Shown here: positions 15,779 through 19,147 of the stretch, one piece after another | Position numbering within the stretch: the first letter of the stretch is position 1 | Layout of the letters: every line of letters starts with the position of its first letter | Assembly: GCA_964389705.1 (NCBI GenBank) | Contig: CAYMEO010000054.1 | Coordinates: 1-19,147 of the forward strand | Reading direction: 5' to 3' | DNA: 19,147 nucleotides | Origin: PSLL01 sp964389705 | Lineage (GTDB): Bacteria > Desulfobacterota_D > UBA1144 > Nemesobacterales > CSP1-2 | Notes under the pieces: generated by a model | Told to the model about the DNA's origin: nothing | Seen by the model: the letters and a program-made list of their open reading frames with translations, nothing else | The model's database searches: none | Made by a program: the position numbers and the translations under genes

Positions 15779-16576
15779 CTACGAAAATGCCTCATCCAAA
15801 AGCCGTATATGTGCCTGGGACAAACGCCATCCCGAGGCTCCACAGTTCTCTACTATTCGGGCTATGCTGTTAGACTTTGGAATGGCAATAACATTTGGCT
15901 GTGATATGCACCAGTTTAAAGCCACCTGAGCTTGGGTTTTATTTATTTCGGCTGCTATCTGTTTCAAGACCTTAATTCCCCGTCCACGCGATTCGGTCGC
16001 CAATCGGCCGTTATCCAGTGGTGTGTATGCAATGATTGTTATTCCATACCTCTCGCAGTAGGGTATCAACTCCTTTTCGATACCTCGGTTATTGAGATTG
16101 TATAAGACCTGATTGGAGACAATTGGGTATTTTCTCATAGCAGATTGGGCTTCTTTCAGGTCACTGACAGAAAAATTGCTAACTCCTATATATCTGATAC
16201 AGCCGGAATCTACAAGGTGCTCCATGGCACGCATTGTTTCTTTAATGGGGACGCTTGGGTTTGGCCAGTGAATCTGATAGAGGTCAATGTAGTCTACATC
16301 GAGGAGGCGTAGGCTTCCTTCCGCTGCCCTTAGTAATTCATCATAACGCAGGTGCTTGCCAGATACCTTTGTGGCGATGAATACGCGATCGCGTATACCC
16401 CTAATTGCCTGACCTACTACGTCTTCTGTATGATAGCCCTCCGCAGTATCAATAAGATATGCCCCTAGTTCAATTCCCTTACGAAGTGGCTCCACACCGC
16501 CAGTATAATTCCAAGTACCAAGTCCAATCTCCGGTACCATTACCCCAGTATTGCCAAGTGGTTTTAGTTCAATCAC
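15779..16576 (-). CDS. Aldo/keto reductase
   Basis: This 265-residue NAD(P)H-dependent oxidoreductase has a single TIM barrel, complete but on the short side for the family. The catalytic tetrad is visible: Asp43 and Tyr48 (LIDTAEGYHTED), Lys70 (FIATKV) and His103 (LYQIHWPN). The family signature GVSNFSVSDL and the C-terminal cofactor loop AIPKSNSIARI, which contacts the nucleotide phosphate, are present. The substrate is probably a carbonyl compound, otherwise unknown. The start is GTG at 16576, with AGAGGAAG about 12 nt upstream. It is the first gene of a probable two-gene unit with the PhoD-like gene and is divergent from the nitronate monooxygenase-like gene. Confidence 0.9.
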   Translation of the reverse strand: MIELKPLGNTGVMVPEIGLGTWNYTGGVEPLRKGIELGAYLIDTAEGYHTEDVVGQAIRGIRDRVFIATKVSGKHLRYDELLRAAEGSLRLLDVDYIDLYQIHWPNPSVPIKETMRAMEHLVDSGCIRYIGVSNFSVSDLKEAQSAMRKYPIVSNQVLYNLNNRGIEKELIPYCERYGITIIAYTPLDNGRLATESRGRGIKVLKQIAAEINKTQAQVALNWCISQPNVIAIPKSNSIARIVENCGASGWRLSQAHIRLLDEAFS

Positions 16577-16617
16577 TTAATTATTTCTTCCTCTTGAAGA
16601 ATGTACAGATATAAGGC

Positions 16618-16633
16618 TAACAAAGAATTGTTA
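16618..16633. promoter_or_regulatory. Small palindrome in the divergent gap
   Basis: TAACAA-AGAA-TTGTTA is a perfect inverted repeat (6-bp arms) in the 158-bp gap between the aldo/keto reductase and nitronate monooxygenase-like genes. It sits 42 bp upstream of the GTG start, where an operator could be. I see no convincing -35/-10 pair in this gap for either gene. Confidence 0.3.
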
Positions 16634-16734
16634 AATATTAAAGTAAAAATAGGAAGAATATGGTAAACTCCTTCAAATCTGCCCTGCAAGGCCCGATAAC
16701 TTTGCCAATGAGCGGTTAATAGAAAAGGTGCTAT

Positions 16735-17823
16735 ATGCCATTTCAGACAGATCTGACGAAGCGGCTCAATTTGACGCATCCAATTATCCAGGCACCAATG
16801 GCAGGCGGTGCAACTACGGTTGATCTAGTGGTTGCAGTCTGCGAGGCGGGGGCACTGGGATTCATCGGTGCAGCCTATCTGACGCCGTCACAGATTATAG
16901 AGTTTTCACATGAGGTGCGGGCGCGAACATCTAGACCCTTCGGCATAAACCTATTTGCCCCCCTACCTGCACCCGACCAGTCACAGGACCCCGGCCCTAT
17001 GATTGAACTATTGGCTCCCTTTTATGCGGAGCTTGGCTTGCCGACTCCCACATCCCCGACATTGACGGGTGATATATTCGACGAACAAGTGGCAGCGGCT
17101 CTTGAGAGCGGCGCAACTGTATTGAGTTTTACATTTGGCATTCTACCAAAAGGTGTGATTGATGCTGTTAAGTCTCGTGGCATATTCCTTATAGGTACGG
17201 CGACAACGGTTGAGGAGGCGATGCAGCTTGAGAGGGCTGGTGTCGATGCTGTAGTTGCACAGGGAAGTGAGGCTGGTGCCCACCGTGGCACGTTCGCTGT
17301 TGATTTCTTTGCAGCAATGATCGGGACTATGGCACTTGTACCACAGGTGGTTGATGCTGTGAGGATGCCTGTGATTGCATCAGGTGGTATTATGGATGGA
17401 CGTGGAATTGTAGCGGCGCTGGCCCTGGGCGCAAGTGCCGTGCAAATGGGCACGGCCTTCTTGACGTGCGATGAGGCTGGCATACCGGAGGCCCATAAAG
17501 AGGCAATACTCAATGCGCGCGAACATGAAACGCGGCTGACTAGGGTCTTCACTGGCCGCCCAGCACGGGGAATTGTCAACCGATTTATGGCAGAGATTGA
17601 CCGTCCCGATATCTCTGATGCCATTCTTCCATACCCGCTCCAGAATATGTTGACACGGCCGCTCCGCAATGCGGCTGCTAAGCAGGGCCGGGGTGAATAT
17701 CTCTCGTTATGGGCGGGTCAAGGTGTCCGTTTGGCGCGCCGCCAATCTGCTACCCAACTCATCGCACGGCTCGCAAGTGAAACCGAGGCGGTCATCCGTC
17801 GGCTATTGGCATCAGACCGCTAG
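16735..17823 (+). CDS. Nitronate monooxygenase / 2-nitropropane dioxygenase-like flavoprotein
   Basis: This 362-residue FMN-dependent TIM-barrel enzyme oxidises alkyl nitronates in known family members; many relatives have other or unknown substrates. The N-terminal HPIIQAPMAGGATT (15-28) is typical. His183 in VVAQGSEAGAHRG is the likely catalytic base, and ASGGIMDGRGI (about 215-225) and GASAVQMGTAFL (232-243) bind the FMN phosphate. AAGG lies about 8 nt before the ATG. Codon use is much richer in G/C than in the glycogen genes (many GCG, CGC, CGG codons), which may mark a transferred gene. After the stop, a T-rich stretch (17825-17844) follows a weak 4-bp stem, so termination there is possible but not clear. 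Confidence 0.88.
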   Translation: MPFQTDLTKRLNLTHPIIQAPMAGGATTVDLVVAVCEAGALGFIGAAYLTPSQIIEFSHEVRARTSRPFGINLFAPLPAPDQSQDPGPMIELLAPFYAELGLPTPTSPTLTGDIFDEQVAAALESGATVLSFTFGILPKGVIDAVKSRGIFLIGTATTVEEAMQLERAGVDAVVAQGSEAGAHRGTFAVDFFAAMIGTMALVPQVVDAVRMPVIASGGIMDGRGIVAALALGASAVQMGTAFLTCDEAGIPEAHKEAILNAREHETRLTRVFTGRPARGIVNRFMAEIDRPDISDAILPYPLQNMLTRPLRNAAAKQGRGEYLSLWAGQGVRLARRQSATQLIARLASETEAVIRRLLASDR

Positions 17824-17870
17824 TCTTTTTGATTTATTTTTTTTCGTATTCTAAGAACACAATATAGTAC

Positions 17871-17899
17871 TTGACATCTCACTGGGCTCTGTTTAGGAT
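17871..17899 (+). promoter_or_regulatory. Promoter for the DUF305 gene
   Basis: Consensus -35 TTGACA (17871-17876), 17-nt spacer, -10 TAGGAT (17894-17899, four of six). The predicted start near 17906 gives a leader of about 80 nt. Confidence 0.55.
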
Positions 17900-17988
17900 G
17901 TAATCGCTGTGTAATATATGTATGTCACTATAGGAGTAAGTCGTGTTCAAGGGATCTAAACGTGTAATAATAAGTAGGTGTGCATAGC

Positions 17989-18366
17989 ATGCGGCTACGG
18001 AATTTCACATTGCTTCTAGCATTCCTATTCTTAGGTATTGGTGTATCTCTAGAAAGTGTTTATTCGAGCTATTTTGGAGTCAGTTCTGAGAAATCTTTCC
18101 GTCACCTCATGGAAGAGACGATAACAGTTATGAATCGAGGCATAAAAGAGGCCCCTATGACCGGCGATCCTGACCATGATTTTGCTTCGATGATGATCCC
18201 GCACCATCAGGGCGCTATTGATATGGCCAAGGCTGAGCTGCTTTACGGCAAGAATCCGGTGTTGCGTCGGCTAGCCCAAGAAATTATCATTACTCAGACT
18301 TCAGAAATCTTCGTCATGGAAGGAGAATTGAAGAAATCCAATTCTAGTTATACTTCCAAACACTAA
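17989..18366 (+). CDS. DUF305 (CopM-like) protein with N-terminal membrane/signal segment
   Basis: This 125-residue protein has an N-terminal hydrophobic segment (about 6-20, FTLLLAFLFLGIGVS) that should export or anchor it, placing the rest outside the cytoplasmic membrane. The DUF305 core follows: DHDFASMMIPHHQGAIDMAK (about 62-81), with His72-His73, and a later AQEIIITQTSEIFVM helix. The HHxG...M and Q...E..M pattern defines the family. A few members are linked to copper binding, so a metal-handling role is plausible. The frame also opens with a GTG at 17980, but the AGG at 17976-17978 is better placed for the ATG at 17989. The core is short: the family often has two copies of this motif region, and here there is one. 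The stop TAA is followed in the same frame by another ORF. Confidence 0.8.
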   Translation: MRLRNFTLLLAFLFLGIGVSLESVYSSYFGVSSEKSFRHLMEETITVMNRGIKEAPMTGDPDHDFASMMIPHHQGAIDMAKAELLYGKNPVLRRLAQEIIITQTSEIFVMEGELKKSNSSYTSKH

Positions 18367-18369
18367 GAT

Positions 18370-18684
18370 GTGGTTGGGACGACAAAAACTCAAACCAGCG
18401 TAACGGTGAATAACCAGGGGCTAATTGACTTGCTTGAGGCAGCGGTCACTGGTCTTGAGGCAAAGAAGCCCTATGTACTGGCGCTGGCTAGCAACGCCGA
18501 TGGATCTGGCCTTATCGAGCCAGTAGCGAGGTTTATGACTAATCCAGCTGGCGCGGCGATTGTAATTGCGGTCGGACCACTACGCAAAGTAGTACAGGGA
18601 AACCAGGTAGGTTCGCGCCGTTACCTAGTGATTGCACCCTTGATCGGAGACAAGCCCGGTCCTCCAGTGCAGATACAAAGTTGA
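18370..18684 (+). CDS. Conserved-looking 104-residue ORF, perhaps the tail of a longer protein
   Basis: I do not recognise a named family. The ORF encodes a soluble, mixed alpha/beta sequence with a PYVLALASNADGSG stretch (about 34-47), FMTNPAGAAIVIAVG (about 55-69) and RRYLVIAP (about 83-90). It has no signal peptide. It starts with GTG, lacks a Shine-Dalgarno and lies one codon after the DUF305 stop, in the same reading frame. That suggests a 5'-truncated gene, a nonsense break in a longer DUF305-containing gene, or translation by re-initiation. Codon use looks like that of a real coding region. Confidence 0.45.
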   Translation: MVGTTKTQTSVTVNNQGLIDLLEAAVTGLEAKKPYVLALASNADGSGLIEPVARFMTNPAGAAIVIAVGPLRKVVQGNQVGSRRYLVIAPLIGDKPGPPVQIQS

Positions 18685-18769
18685 ATGCCACCAGGGATTC
18701 CTTCAAATGATTCGACTTCTGCTCTCTGCGATCGCCTTCAGTGTGGTTATCTGGAAATCGTTGGCGCGA

Positions 18770-18827
18770 CGGTTAGACCATTGGCTCTGAGCCATTCGCA
18801 AAGTATCGTGAAGTCGCAGCCTAACCG
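18770..18827. repeat. Inverted repeat with inner hairpin, possible pseudoknot
   Basis: CGGTTAG (18770-18776) pairs with CTAACCG (18821-18827). Inside is TGGCT-CTG-AGCCA (18782-18794). GCGAC just upstream (18766-18770) could instead pair with GTCGC (18814-18818), which with the outer stem gives pseudoknot order. It could be a structured RNA or a remnant of a mobile element. Confidence 0.4.
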
Positions 18828-18843
18828 GTAGATACAATGGATA

Positions 18844-18869
18844 GGCTTGCGGCTCAGCAGCCACAAGCC
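18844..18869. repeat. Strong hairpin
   Basis: GGCTTG (18844-18849) pairs with CAAGCC (18864-18869), and after one C-A mismatch GGCT pairs with AGCC over a 4-nt loop. No T-run follows on the plus strand, so it is not a standard terminator. It lies 16 bp after the previous inverted repeat. Confidence 0.45.
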
Positions 18870-19147
18870 ATTAGGCTAAACTCTAAGTCTTTAAGCTACG
18901 AGGGTAGTAATTATGGGTAGTATATAAAAAAGTAGAGTTACTTTGGCGAGCTATTGCTGAAATTGAGTAGATTCTATCTAATTGGTTCTGGATCGGCTCA
19001 CATGCCGAGTATGCCAATTTGGTCAAGCATATGTAATATGTAATTGGATCAAATAAAAAAGCAAAGTACCATGTTTGAATTTCCGGACAGATCTTATCAT
19101 ATTTAGCGAAGTCTAATCAGTTTTTATTTTTTCCCATATTTGTCATT

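Larger units (their letters stand above)
18685..19147. other. 463-bp stretch without a convincing gene
   Basis: There are many stop codons in all frames. The only ORFs of note are a 48-codon ORF (18685-18831) and a 27-codon hydrophobic ORF (18707-18790), neither supported by similarity. The two strongest structures are the inverted repeats at 18770-18827 and 18844-18869. From 18890 to the end the sequence is AT-rich, with no terminator or promoter that I would defend. Confidence 0.6.

Noticed and set aside
17022..17669. 215-codon ORF on the minus strand opposite the nitronate monooxygenase-like gene
   Set aside because: It is low in family-like motifs, rich in Ser, Ala, Thr and Ile, and mirrors the GC-rich codons of the real gene on the other strand.
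17812..17844. Terminator after the nitronate monooxygenase-like gene
   Set aside because: The stem AGAC/GTCT is only 4 bp. The T-rich stretch alone is not enough to annotate it.
18685..18831. 48-codon ORF beginning right after the TGA at 18682-18684
   Set aside because: It has no ribosome site or recognisable sequence, and it runs through the inverted repeat.
18771..18870. Integron attC-like ends (GTTAGAC, GCCTAAC and ATTAGGC)
   Set aside because: The boxes occur in the wrong order for an attC site (GTTRRRY before RYYYAAC). The following GCCTAAC...ATTAGGC pair has a mismatched core and uneven arms. No integrase or cassette is visible.
1..19147. CRISPR arrays, insertion sequences, integrases or phage genes
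   Set aside because: I found no regularly spaced repeats, transposase-like ORFs or terminal inverted repeats, and no phage structural genes.

Overview
The window is bacterial chromosome. Nothing in it points to a phage, plasmid or insertion sequence. Gene content suggests a Gram-negative bacterium: a SPOR-domain envelope protein, a TIGR02265/V4R-like protein of a type best known from Deltaproteobacteria, and a complete GlgE pathway. The sequence does not fix the phylum; a deltaproteobacterium-like or related lineage is a guess. The left two thirds is moderately AT-rich. The stretch from about 14.1 to 18.7 kb is visibly richer in G and C, most clearly in the nitronate monooxygenase-like gene.

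Left flank (1-2.9 kb, all minus strand): the N-terminal part of a sigma-70 factor running off the window, a 57-residue ORF behind a near-consensus promoter with a palindrome next to the -35, a SPOR protein encoded just behind a tRNA-Leu(CAG), and a class V aminotransferase. A diverged repeat lies shortly after the stop codon of two of these genes. At 3.0-4.8 kb a V4R-like gene (plus) converges on an M24 peptidase (minus).

Centre (4.9-13.1 kb, plus): glgE, a trehalose synthase-maltokinase fusion and glgB, followed by a gene that starts inside the glgB stop codon. Together the first three should turn trehalose into maltose, then maltose-1-phosphate, then linear alpha-1,4-glucan, then branched glucan. 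The fourth gene looks like an Mrr-type restriction-endonuclease fold with a degenerate active site flanked by two CxxC pairs. It is the least expected member of the cluster. A 12-bp hairpin closes the unit.

Right flank (13.2-19.1 kb): minus-strand dienelactone hydrolase (exported), PhoD-like phosphatase and aldo/keto reductase genes; then plus-strand nitronate monooxygenase-like and DUF305 genes and an ORF that follows the DUF305 stop codon in the same frame. The last 460 bases hold no convincing gene but contain two strong RNA-fold candidates and a 27-codon hydrophobic ORF.
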